Shown in pieces: positions 1 through 5,635 of a DNA stretch of 7,481 nucleotides. A program made the translations under genes and the position numbers. The notes under the pieces were generated by a model. The model worked only from the letters and a program-made list of their open reading frames with translations. It was not told the DNA's origin and searched no databases. Each line of letters starts with the position of its first letter. Within the stretch, counting starts at the first letter, position 1. The stretch is from an uncultured Amylibacter sp. (lineage in GTDB: Bacteria; Pseudomonadota; Alphaproteobacteria; Rhodobacterales; Rhodobacteraceae), in the NCBI GenBank assembly GCA_938001995.1, contig CALLAV010000016.1, positions 1 through 7,481 of the forward strand, given 5' to 3'.

Positions 1-1050
1 GCGCCCAAGTACCTGCTGAACCCCAACTCGCCCTTGTTCCTGAAATGGACCCACCTGCCCAAAATGCTGCCTTGGATCGCGAAATTCATGTCGAACGCCA
101 CTGCAAACGATGCCCAGCGCATGGTCGACAACCTGATCCCGATCCTCACAGACGCCGTGGACCAGCATAAATCCTTGGTACGCGACACCCCGCTCGAACA
201 TTGGATCAGCAACTCCAAATTCTCCTATGCCTACCCAACCCGCGCTGATTTCGAACACGATGCCTATAGTTGGCAGCAGAAAGCCCGCGCAGGCTTCACA
301 CCCACCATCCTCACAGGCCACGAGGTCCAAGAGGCCGAACCCATCCTTGGCCCCAAAACCCAGTGCCTCGCCGTGCTAGAAGGCCAAGGTCATATAACAA
401 ATCCTGCCCAATACATCACCGAACTCGTGGCGCATTTCACTGATCAAGGGGGCGAATTTATCCAGTCCGAGGTCAAAGACTTCACCCGCCACAACGGCCG
501 CATCATCAGCGTTGAAACCAGCCAAACCTCCATCCCTTGCGCTAACGCCGTGATCACAGCAGGCATCTGGTCCAAAGATCTGATGCGCAAGCTCGGCCTG
601 AAAATCCCGTTAGAGACCGAGCGCGGCTATCACATCATTTTCGAAAACCCGTCCCAAATGCCAAATGACCCCATGATGATCACCCACGGCAAATTCGGCG
701 TGAACCCCATGGATATGGGCCTTCGCTGCGCGGGCACGGTCGAACTTGGCGATCACCACGCAGGGCCTTCAAAACAACCAATCAAGCTCCTAAAACGCTA
801 CGCCGCCGAGGTTTTCCCGAACCTAAAATACAGCAGCACCGATGAATGGATGGGTTTCCGCCCCTCCACCCCCGACAGCGTCCCCCTTATCGGTGAAATC
901 GGCGACAGCGGCATCTACACAGGCTTTGGCCACCAACACGTCGGCCTGACAGCGGGCCCTAAAACGGGCCGCATCCTCGCTCAAATGATCACAGGCGACG
1001 CTCCCAACATCGACCTATCGCCATATGACCCAGCAAGGTATCTGCGCTAG
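1..1050 (+). CDS. FAD-dependent amino acid oxidase/dehydrogenase, DadA-like (5' partial)
   Basis: The frame is open from the first base, so the gene starts upstream; 349 residues are visible and the stop is TAG at 1048-1050. The protein looks like the substrate-binding domain and C-terminal FAD-binding part of the DAO superfamily (DadA-like D-amino acid dehydrogenases, related sarcosine/glycine oxidases). Visible marks are AGIWSKDLMRKLG followed by ETERGYH in mid-protein, then GFRPSTPDSVPLIGE and TGFGHQHVGLTAGPKTG near the C terminus; the latter is the family's flavin-contacting end. DadA-type proteins run about 410-430 residues, so roughly 60-80 residues with the N-terminal GxGxxG Rossmann motif are missing because of the window edge. 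Such enzymes oxidatively deaminate or demethylate amino acids, DadA types passing electrons to the respiratory chain. The substrate cannot be read from this fragment. The family is firm; 'D-amino acid' specificity is inference. Confidence 0.9.
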   Translation, partial: APKYLLNPNSPLFLKWTHLPKMLPWIAKFMSNATANDAQRMVDNLIPILTDAVDQHKSLVRDTPLEHWISNSKFSYAYPTRADFEHDAYSWQQKARAGFTPTILTGHEVQEAEPILGPKTQCLAVLEGQGHITNPAQYITELVAHFTDQGGEFIQSEVKDFTRHNGRIISVETSQTSIPCANAVITAGIWSKDLMRKLGLKIPLETERGYHIIFENPSQMPNDPMMITHGKFGVNPMDMGLRCAGTVELGDHHAGPSKQPIKLLKRYAAEVFPNLKYSSTDEWMGFRPSTPDSVPLIGEIGDSGIYTGFGHQHVGLTAGPKTGRILAQMITGDAPNIDLSPYDPARYLR

Positions 1051-1112
1051 CCTTCATCTGGCCTTAACTCAATGTGCCTCGTGGCCCTATTCCACTTGGC
1101 CCACACCCACCT

Positions 1113-1140
1113 AAGCTCCTCGAAACCAAAACAGGAGCTT
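1113..1140 (+). promoter_or_regulatory. Hairpin containing the ribosome binding site of the YciI-family gene
   Basis: AAGCTCCT at 1113-1120 is perfectly complementary to AGGAGCTT at 1133-1140, with a 12-nt loop. The right arm holds AGGAG (1133-1137), the only good Shine-Dalgarno, 7 nt before the ATG at 1145. Folded RNA would hide the ribosome binding site. The complementarity is seen directly; a regulatory role is inference. An 8-bp dyad with a short loop is expected about once or twice by chance in a window this size, so its position is the main argument. It has no U-tract and is not a convincing terminator for the upstream gene. Confidence 0.4.
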
Positions 1141-1144
1141 CCCC

Positions 1145-1444
1145 ATGACACGCTGGGCCGTCATTTTCAAAGACACCGCAGAAATGCTCTCGATCAGAGC
1201 TCGCCAAGACCTGCGCGACACACACGTCGCCTTTGCCAAAGAACACCCCGAACTCCTGATCGGCGGTGGTTTGAAACCTGACACAGATCAACCCTTCTGC
1301 GGCGCTCTTTGGATTGTAGAGGCTGACACCAAAGCAGCGGTTGAAACCCTTATTCAAAAAGATCCCTTTTACGTGCCCGCCCACAGAACCTTTGAGATTT
1401 TCACATGGGGTAAACTGCTCGAAGACCAAACCGCCACGCTCTAG
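1145..1444 (+). CDS. YciI family protein
   Basis: This 99-residue protein has the compact ferredoxin-like YciI fold: an N-terminal strand WAVIFKD (residues 4-10), a helix with conserved His27, the turn LIGGGL (38-43), a strand GALWIVEA (53-60), a helix (62-71), the family signature DPFY (73-76) and a final strand ending in FTWGK. His27 and Asp73 match positions conserved in the family and proposed as an active site, although the reaction is not established for most members. The length is typical (90-100 aa). The start is set by AGGAG at 1133-1137, 7 nt upstream. It lies 94 nt after the DadA-like gene in the same direction and converges on the ACT-domain gene 47 nt downstream. Probably a soluble cytoplasmic protein. 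Family assignment is confident; function is unknown. Confidence 0.88.
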   Translation: MTRWAVIFKDTAEMLSIRARQDLRDTHVAFAKEHPELLIGGGLKPDTDQPFCGALWIVEADTKAAVETLIQKDPFYVPAHRTFEIFTWGKLLEDQTATL

Positions 1445-1491
1445 CATGCCAGCGCTTCTTCTTTCCAAAAATATCCAATCCACCCCCGGCG

Positions 1492-1887
1492 TTACCCCGC
1501 CTCCGCCGCGATCCGCTCCAACACACGCATGGCATCCCCTTCACGTCCGTCAGGCACAAAAATATGATCGTGATAAAACCCCGCAACCGGGTTCACCCCC
1601 ATACCCTCTTTCGCCAACTCGGTAGCAATCACCGCCATAAATCCAACCGCCTCTAGCGAGGAATGAACATCCAGCGTGATCATTCGGCTGGCAAACTCAT
1701 AGGGTACACCGTGGGCCTCTGCCTCTTCGCGTAGACAAATCAAGGTCGTGCCTTCGGCCTCTTCAAACACCATTCGCGGACGCAAGCCTGTCGGGACCGC
1801 CGTTACGGTGGCAAATACGAAAACCCCGTCAACCAGCGTTCCCTTCAACGTGCGCAACAACGCGCCCAGATTCAACTCTCCACTCAT
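1492..1887 (-). CDS. Small ACT-domain protein (DUF2241/ACT_3 type)
   Basis: A 131-residue soluble protein. After a short helical start (NLGALLRTLKGTL), residues 21-55 carry GVFVFATVTAVP and the strongly family-like FEEAEGTTLIC. A second half holds TLDVHSSLEAVGFMAVIATE (71-90) and NPVAGFYHDHIFVP (99-112). This HSSLEAVG plus AGFYHDHIFVP pattern is characteristic of the small stand-alone ACT proteins formerly called DUF2241. ACT domains generally bind small ligands such as amino acids; no ligand is known to me for this group. The ATG at 1887 is chosen because it overlaps the stop of the upstream isomerase gene as ATGA, the usual sign of translational coupling; a TTG four codons earlier is less likely. 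It is the second gene of a two-gene unit and converges on the YciI-family gene. Family confident, role unknown. Confidence 0.87.
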   Translation of the reverse strand: MSGELNLGALLRTLKGTLVDGVFVFATVTAVPTGLRPRMVFEEAEGTTLICLREEAEAHGVPYEFASRMITLDVHSSLEAVGFMAVIATELAKEGMGVNPVAGFYHDHIFVPDGREGDAMRVLERIAAEAG

Positions 1888-2483
1888 CGCACTGCCCAAG
1901 CCATTGCATCCTCCATTCGATCATTCCCCCAGAACACTTCGCCATCTAATGTGATAAAACTCGGCGCACCAAAAATGCCCGCCTCCTGCGCCGCTGCTGT
2001 ATTCATCTTTAGCGCATCCTTCACAGCTTGATCCGTCATAGCCCGTTCGACAATTGCCGCCCCATCAACGCCAAGCCCATCGAGCACACCAACCGATGTC
2101 TGGGCCGCGGCCAATTCAGCCCCATCTACGAATTGCGCAAGATACATGCCCCGAACATAATCCATTCCCCAGTCCTGATCCGCCCCAAGCGTCGCTACCC
2201 GCGCTGCCAGCAATCCATTGCCAGGAAACACGTTTGGTTGCTTGGCAATCGGCAATCCATATTTCACGCACTCTCGCTCCATATCGCGCCACATATACGC
2301 GCCCTTCACTGGGTACACATTAAACGGAGAATCCGTCAGCCCCTGCGCTGCGAAAATCGGGCCAAGCAGGAACGGTTTCCACACAACCTCCACCCCTGCC
2401 GCCTGCGCCAGCGGTTCAATCCGCAAAGCAGACAAATAAGAATAGGTCGAAGCGAACTCGAACCAGAAGGTCAGTTTTGTCAT
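1884..2483 (-). CDS. 2-hydroxychromene-2-carboxylate isomerase-like protein (DsbA/kappa-GST fold)
   Basis: A 199-residue protein of the NahD/kappa-class glutathione transferase group, a thioredoxin fold with a helical insertion. The N-terminal strand and turn FWFEFASTYSYLSALRI (residues 6-22) hold Ser12, the position of the catalytic or glutathione-activating serine. PFLLGPIF (37-44), SPFNVYPVKGAYMWRDMER (52-70) and the cis-Pro segment GIFGAPSFI (169-177) follow, with the near-invariant FWGNDRM at 184-190. In naphthalene catabolism such enzymes interconvert 2-hydroxychromene-2-carboxylate and its open-chain benzylidenepyruvate using glutathione; many genomic relatives have no proven substrate. 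Where NahD has SPFSYL this protein has STYSYL, a form I associate with a large alphaproteobacterial branch. The ATG at 2483 is preferred over an upstream TTG because GAGGA lies 7 nt before it. It overlaps the ACT gene by 4 nt. Family confident; a naphthalene substrate should not be assumed. Confidence 0.88.
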   Translation of the reverse strand: MTKLTFWFEFASTYSYLSALRIEPLAQAAGVEVVWKPFLLGPIFAAQGLTDSPFNVYPVKGAYMWRDMERECVKYGLPIAKQPNVFPGNGLLAARVATLGADQDWGMDYVRGMYLAQFVDGAELAAAQTSVGVLDGLGVDGAAIVERAMTDQAVKDALKMNTAAAQEAGIFGAPSFITLDGEVFWGNDRMEDAMAWAVR

Positions 2484-2490
2484 GTCATTT

Positions 2491-2495
2491 TCCTC
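2491..2495 (-). promoter_or_regulatory. Ribosome binding site deciding the isomerase start
   Basis: On the minus strand GAGGA lies 7 nt before the ATG at 2483. The open frame extends 26 codons further upstream to a TTG at 2561, but those residues (rich in Lys, Glu and Asn) do not match the family, whose members begin right at the first beta strand. Confidence 0.7.
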
Positions 2496-2501
2496 GTTCT
2501 T

Positions 2502-2550
2502 TTTCACACTAAACTTGATCTCGCGCAAAGACGCCTTGGTGATTTCACAC
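2502..2550. repeat. Pair of TTTCACAC direct repeats in a divergent intergenic region
   Basis: TTTCACAC occurs at 2502-2509 and again at 2543-2550, 41 nt apart (about four helical turns), inside the 105-nt gap between the divergent isomerase and DUF2189 genes. The second copy is part of GTGATTTCAC, which has GTGA/TCAC arms at 2539-2548. A pair of binding sites for one regulator would look like this, but I recognise no specific operator. No convincing -35/-10 pair was found in either direction. Confidence 0.25.
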
Positions 2551-2588
2551 GACCATAGCATTCCGATGAACCGCGTACACCCAAACCC

Positions 2589-3353
2589 ATGACAGACCGC
2601 CCAATTGGCCCGCCATCCATTCGCCGCATTACTTTTGGCGACTTAACAGCCAGCCTCGCGCTTGGTTGGGGTGACTTTCGTGCAGCGCCCGTACTTGGCC
2701 TGTTTTTCGCCAGTTTTTACGCCCTAGTCGGCCTCATCATGACGTGGATCACTTTGCAAACGGGCCATACCTTCTGGCTGATCCTCGCCGTGCTTGGGTT
2801 TCCCCTCATCGGCGCGTTTGCGGCTCTTGGTTTGTATGAAATTAGTCGTCGTCGCGCAGCTGATGAGCCGTTAGTTTTTACCGAAATCACCAGCGTTGTC
2901 TGGAACCAGAAGAACGGCCAGCTTCCATGGTTGGCCGTCATCATCGTCGTAACTTTTCTGTTCTGGTTCTTTCTGGGCCACATGATTTTTGCACTGTTCC
3001 TTGGCCTTGCCCCCATGACCAACATCTTAACTTCCTTTGATGTATTTTTCAGCCCAAACGGTCTGATGATGCTGGCTTTTGGCACGATTGTAGGGGCAAT
3101 TTTCGCGACACTCGTCTTCTCGATCTCAGTGCTTGGCCTTCCCATGATCCTTGATCGGCACGTAGATTTCGTATCCGCCCTGATCACGTCCATGTCCGCA
3201 GTGATGAAGACGCCTTTCATCTACCTGACCTGGGGGCTTTTCATCGGGACCGTCACGCTGCTCGCGATAATTCCGTTTTTCTTGGGGCTGTTTATTGTGT
3301 TGCCCATTCTCGGACATGCCACTTGGCATTTGTACAAACGGGTCTCGGGTTAG
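2589..3353 (+). CDS. DUF2189-family multi-pass inner membrane protein
   Basis: A 254-residue integral membrane protein. A short cytoplasmic N terminus leads to a conserved LALGWGDFRAAPVLGLFF (residues 23-40), then about five to six hydrophobic stretches near 35-55, 62-83, 113-143 (long, possibly two passes), 160-184 and 211-243. Between the last two lies LGLPMILDRHVDFVSALITS (182-201), the most recognisable DUF2189 signature. The family has no assigned function. The start is forced: an in-frame TAG lies at 2556-2558 and no start codon occurs before the ATG at 2589. No purine-rich ribosome binding site precedes it (the 20 nt upstream read mostly C and A), so translation may be leaderless or SD-independent. 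The gene is divergent from the isomerase, and its TAG stop overlaps the thioesterase stop on the other strand. Confidence 0.87.
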   Translation: MTDRPIGPPSIRRITFGDLTASLALGWGDFRAAPVLGLFFASFYALVGLIMTWITLQTGHTFWLILAVLGFPLIGAFAALGLYEISRRRAADEPLVFTEITSVVWNQKNGQLPWLAVIIVVTFLFWFFLGHMIFALFLGLAPMTNILTSFDVFFSPNGLMMLAFGTIVGAIFATLVFSISVLGLPMILDRHVDFVSALITSMSAVMKTPFIYLTWGLFIGTVTLLAIIPFFLGLFIVLPILGHATWHLYKRVSG

Positions 3354-3781
3354 CGCACCAACGGCTGTAGCACTTTGCGCGTTGCTTCGGGCATAGGCGT
3401 CGGCTTGTGACCCTCTCGAACCACATGAACGTGAACGAACAACCCGTCCGCCGCCGCAACCTTGGCGTCATTGCAAAACAGACCGATGTTCCAAACAACC
3501 GAACTGCTGCCCAGTTTTGCAATCCGCATTCCCGCATGCACCACATCAGGGTACATGATGTCAGCGTGATATCGACAGCCCGTTTCAGCCACAATGAACG
3601 CGTGCTCGGCTTTAAACTTAAGAATGCCCATCTCCATCATCCAGCCGTTAATGACCGTGTCAAACAGCTGATAATGAATGCCATTGTTCATGTGCCCATA
3701 GATATCATTGTCATGCCAACGTGTAGGGACAGATCGAAACATCGGGAATTGATCGCGGGTGCTTGGGGCGGGTCTGCTCAT
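3350..3781 (-). CDS. Acyl-CoA thioesterase, 4HBT hotdog-fold family
   Basis: A 143-residue single-hotdog protein of the YbgC/4-hydroxybenzoyl-CoA thioesterase type, which hydrolyses acyl- or aroyl-CoA thioesters to the free acid and CoA. The signature TRWHDNDIYGHMNN (residues 20-33) precedes the central hot-dog helix (IHYQLFDTVINGWMM, 36-50). Asp26 is the likely catalytic residue by position, matching the Asp in the YbgC motif. Beta strands such as AFIVAETGCRYHADIMYP (61-78) and SVVWNIGLFC (94-103) complete the fold. The length is normal. The ATG at 3781 forms TGATG with the FeADH stop, a one-base overlap indicating coupled translation, and a GAGG about 10 nt upstream (inside the FeADH gene) can serve as ribosome binding site. 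The 3' end overlaps the convergent DUF2189 gene by 4 nt. The acyl substrate is unknown. Confidence 0.87.
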   Translation of the reverse strand: MSRPAPSTRDQFPMFRSVPTRWHDNDIYGHMNNGIHYQLFDTVINGWMMEMGILKFKAEHAFIVAETGCRYHADIMYPDVVHAGMRIAKLGSSSVVWNIGLFCNDAKVAAADGLFVHVHVVREGHKPTPMPEATRKVLQPLVR

Positions 3782-4938
3782 CAATAGGCCGCCTCATAGA
3801 TTGACAAGGCTGCCGCCTCGTCCACTTCGCGCGGGTTGTTCACCAACAGCCGCGTTTGGTTCATGGCATCGCGCGCCATCATCGGCAGATCATCGCGTCC
3901 AATCCCAACCTCGCGCAGGCCTTGCTGCAAACCACAGCGTTTGGACAGGTCTTCCATTTCTTGCGCAAAGGTCACAGCCGCCGCCTGAGCGCCCATGCCC
4001 TCCATCTGCGGAAACGCAAAGGGTGCAATTTCAGCATAAGCATTGGGCGCTGTCACGGCGTTGAAACGCAACACATGGGGCAACACCAACGCGTTCGACA
4101 ATCCGTGCGGTACTTTGAAATGCCCCCCAATCGGATAGGCCAGCGCATGGACAGCTGCAACGGGTGAGTTCGCAAACGCCTGCCCCGCCAACATGGAGCC
4201 AAGCAGCATATCCGCACGCGCATCCGTATCATCGCCACTGTGCACCGCACGTTCCAATGCGGCCCCCATAAGGCGAAGCGCCTCACACGCGAGGCTGCGC
4301 GACACGGGGTTGTTGTTGGGCGACACAGAGGCATAGGCCTCTATTGCGTGGACCATCGCATCAATCCCCGTTGCCGCCGTAATGTGTGGTGGCAAACCGT
4401 AAGTCAGCTCTGGATCAAGCAGCGCCACATCGGGCAGGATCACAGGGGACACCACGCCCATCTTTTCCGATTTGCCCGTGGTCACAATGGACACCATCGT
4501 CACTTCAGACCCTGTTCCGCTCGTTGTTGGCACAAGGATCAGCGGCAGTCGCGGCCCTTTTGTATTGCTCACCCCGTACATCCCAGCCAGCGTCTCTTGG
4601 CCTAGCGCCAAAACGGCAACCAGTTTGGCCACATCCAAAGATGAACCGCCTCCAAGTCCGATGACACCTTGCGCATCTACCGCAATTGACGCGGCGACAG
4701 CGGCCTCGATCACGCTTTCGGGCGGGTCAGCTTGTACATCAGCAAACACAGCAACCTGCATGCCTGCCTTTTCCAAAATCTCGACCGCGCGTTCCACCAT
4801 GCCGAGTTCCACCAGCCCAGGATCACTGATCAACATCACCCGTTCGCCCATTCGCGCCCGCGCCATGTCACCCAATTCGGCAATCTTACCTGCGCCAAAT
4901 TGGATGCTCCCGGCGGTATTAAAAACAAACGGATTCAT
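3781..4938 (-). CDS. Iron-containing (group III) alcohol dehydrogenase
   Basis: A 385-residue soluble NAD(P)-dependent oxidoreductase of the FucO/AdhB type, interconverting an alcohol and its aldehyde or ketone. The N-terminal Rossmann-like domain has GLGGGSSLDVAK (residues 94-105) for the cofactor diphosphate and PTTSGTGSE (137-145). The C-terminal helical domain carries all four expected metal ligands: Asp193 and His197 in GIDAMVHAIEAY, His264 in VHALAYP and His278 in VPHG, with spacing almost identical to E. coli FucO. The complete ligand set argues against a maleylacetate reductase, which lacks the metal. Length is normal (380-390). The ATG at 4938 is preceded by GGGGAGA with 8 nt spacing, and the residues before it do not fit the family although the frame stays open to 5346. 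It is coupled to the thioesterase downstream and divergent from the MaoC hydratase. Substrate unknown. Confidence 0.95.
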   Translation of the reverse strand: MNPFVFNTAGSIQFGAGKIAELGDMARARMGERVMLISDPGLVELGMVERAVEILEKAGMQVAVFADVQADPPESVIEAAVAASIAVDAQGVIGLGGGSSLDVAKLVAVLALGQETLAGMYGVSNTKGPRLPLILVPTTSGTGSEVTMVSIVTTGKSEKMGVVSPVILPDVALLDPELTYGLPPHITAATGIDAMVHAIEAYASVSPNNNPVSRSLACEALRLMGAALERAVHSGDDTDARADMLLGSMLAGQAFANSPVAAVHALAYPIGGHFKVPHGLSNALVLPHVLRFNAVTAPNAYAEIAPFAFPQMEGMGAQAAAVTFAQEMEDLSKRCGLQQGLREVGIGRDDLPMMARDAMNQTRLLVNNPREVDEAAALSIYEAAY

Positions 4939-4946
4939 AGAACATA

Positions 4947-4953
4947 TCTCCCC
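4947..4953 (-). promoter_or_regulatory. Ribosome binding site deciding the FeADH start
   Basis: GGGGAGA on the minus strand, 8 nt before the ATG at 4938. It separates the true gene from a 136-codon open extension running antisense through the MaoC gene. Confidence 0.75.
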
Positions 4954-4980
4954 AGATCTAGGCCCTATCCTTGCTGCTCG

Positions 4981-5050
4981 TTGCATCATCCGCAAGACCG
5001 CGACGCAAAAAATACGCCACGTCTTAATGGACTTGGGACACAGCTTGTCC
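4981..5050. promoter_or_regulatory. Candidate operator dyads between divergent FeADH and MaoC genes
   Basis: The 145-nt gap between the two starts holds two interrupted palindromes: TTGC-N7-GCAA at 4981-4995 and GGACA-N5-TGTCC at 5036-5050. Either could bind a dimeric regulator acting on both genes. The half-sites are short, so chance is a serious alternative. I could not fit a convincing sigma-70 promoter to either direction; the TTGGGA at 5033-5038 has no well-spaced partner. Confidence 0.22.
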
Positions 5051-5070
5051 TCTACTCTGCGAAACACATC

Positions 5071-5076
5071 AGGGGA
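5071..5076 (+). promoter_or_regulatory. Ribosome binding site deciding the MaoC start
   Basis: AGGGGA lies 7 nt before the ATG at 5084. The in-frame ATG 57 nt upstream (5027) has no ribosome binding site, and the intervening residues do not resemble the family. Confidence 0.75.
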
Positions 5077-5083
5077 TATCCAA

Positions 5084-5548
5084 ATGATCGAAGCCGCCGT
5101 AGCCGCCCAAACCGCCCGTATCGGAACCGAAACGGGCTTGTCAGAATGGGTTACCATTGACCAAAATCGCATCGACGTCTTTGCCGAGATCACGGACGAT
5201 CCCCAATGGATCCACACAGACCCCGTCCGCGCCGCCGCCGAAACCCCTTTTGGCGGCACAATCGCGCATGGGTTTTTGACGCTGTCCATGGCCAGCAAAT
5301 TTGCGATTGAAACCTTCACAAAATTTGACGGCCAAGTCATGGGCATAAACTACGGTTTTAACAAAGTCCGCTTCCTTTCGCCCGTTTGCGCAGGGGACCG
5401 GATCAGAGGACGGTTTGTGCTGAATTCAGTGGTGCAGAAATCTGCAACCAACCTGCTGCAAGAACACCAACTCACAATCGAAATCGAAGGCAAAGACACC
5501 CCCGCATTGGTGTGTGAGTGGTTAGGTATGGCTGTTTTCGAAGGCTAG
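5084..5548 (+). CDS. MaoC-family (R)-specific enoyl-CoA hydratase/dehydratase
   Basis: A 154-residue single-hotdog hydratase. The hydratase-2 motif is plain: FAEITDDPQWIHTDPVRA (residues 33-50), with Asp39 and His44 in the D-x4-H spacing of the catalytic pair of PhaJ-type enzymes, followed by FGGTIAHGFLTLSM (56-69) forming the substrate pocket. The DDPQWIH form is that of the NodN-like MaoC branch rather than GDFNPLH of PhaJ. A strand YGFNKVRFLSPVCAGDRIRG (90-109) is also typical. Such enzymes add water to a trans-2-enoyl-CoA to give an (R)-3-hydroxyacyl-CoA, or the reverse. The length is normal and AGGGGA 7 nt before the ATG supports the start. The gene is divergent from FeADH and thioesterase, suggesting shared control and possibly a shared acyl-CoA route; the substrate is not known. 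Confidence 0.9.
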   Translation: MIEAAVAAQTARIGTETGLSEWVTIDQNRIDVFAEITDDPQWIHTDPVRAAAETPFGGTIAHGFLTLSMASKFAIETFTKFDGQVMGINYGFNKVRFLSPVCAGDRIRGRFVLNSVVQKSATNLLQEHQLTIEIEGKDTPALVCEWLGMAVFEG

Positions 5549-5553
5549 CGTAG

Positions 5554-5571
5554 GGCGGGCTTCAGCCTGCC
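5554..5571. terminator. GC-rich hairpin after MaoC (weak terminator or REP-like unit)
   Basis: GGCGGGC (5554-5560), loop TTCA, GCCTGCC (5565-5571): a 7-bp stem with one G-U wobble, five nt after the MaoC stop and between convergent genes. There is no U-run on either strand, so intrinsic termination would be weak. The sequence resembles the short palindromic units scattered between genes in many proteobacteria; copy number could not be checked here. Confidence 0.35.
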
Positions 5572-5635
5572 AAAACATTACAATTTCTATGACAGCGCGA
5601 GAAGATGCCAAATACGCAGGGACATTGCTAATTTA

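Noticed and set aside
1064..1483. A 139-codon open frame on the minus strand opposite the YciI-family gene.
   Set aside because: Gly- and Cys-rich composition without motifs; the plus-strand frame is a clear YciI protein with a ribosome binding site.
2028..2558. A 176-codon open frame on the plus strand opposite the HCCA isomerase-like gene.
   Set aside because: It is Arg-, Pro- and His-rich shadow translation; the minus-strand frame matches a known family over its whole length.
2717..3220. A 167-codon open frame on the minus strand opposite the DUF2189 gene.
   Set aside because: It is rich in Arg, Lys, Met and Thr with no domain pattern, and is fully explained as the shadow of the membrane protein gene.
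3781..4938. Maleylacetate reductase as an alternative identity for the FeADH.
   Set aside because: All four metal ligands (Asp193, His197, His264, His278) are present, whereas maleylacetate reductases lack the metal site.
4472..5083. A 204-codon in-frame extension upstream of MaoC on the plus strand.
   Set aside because: It is antisense to FeADH and of low-complexity composition; the MaoC domain begins at the ATG at 5084 behind AGGGGA.
4939..5346. A 136-codon in-frame N-terminal extension of the FeADH on the minus strand.
   Set aside because: It runs antisense through the MaoC gene, has no family resemblance, and a strong ribosome binding site sits 8 nt before the ATG at 4938, where FeADH proteins normally begin.
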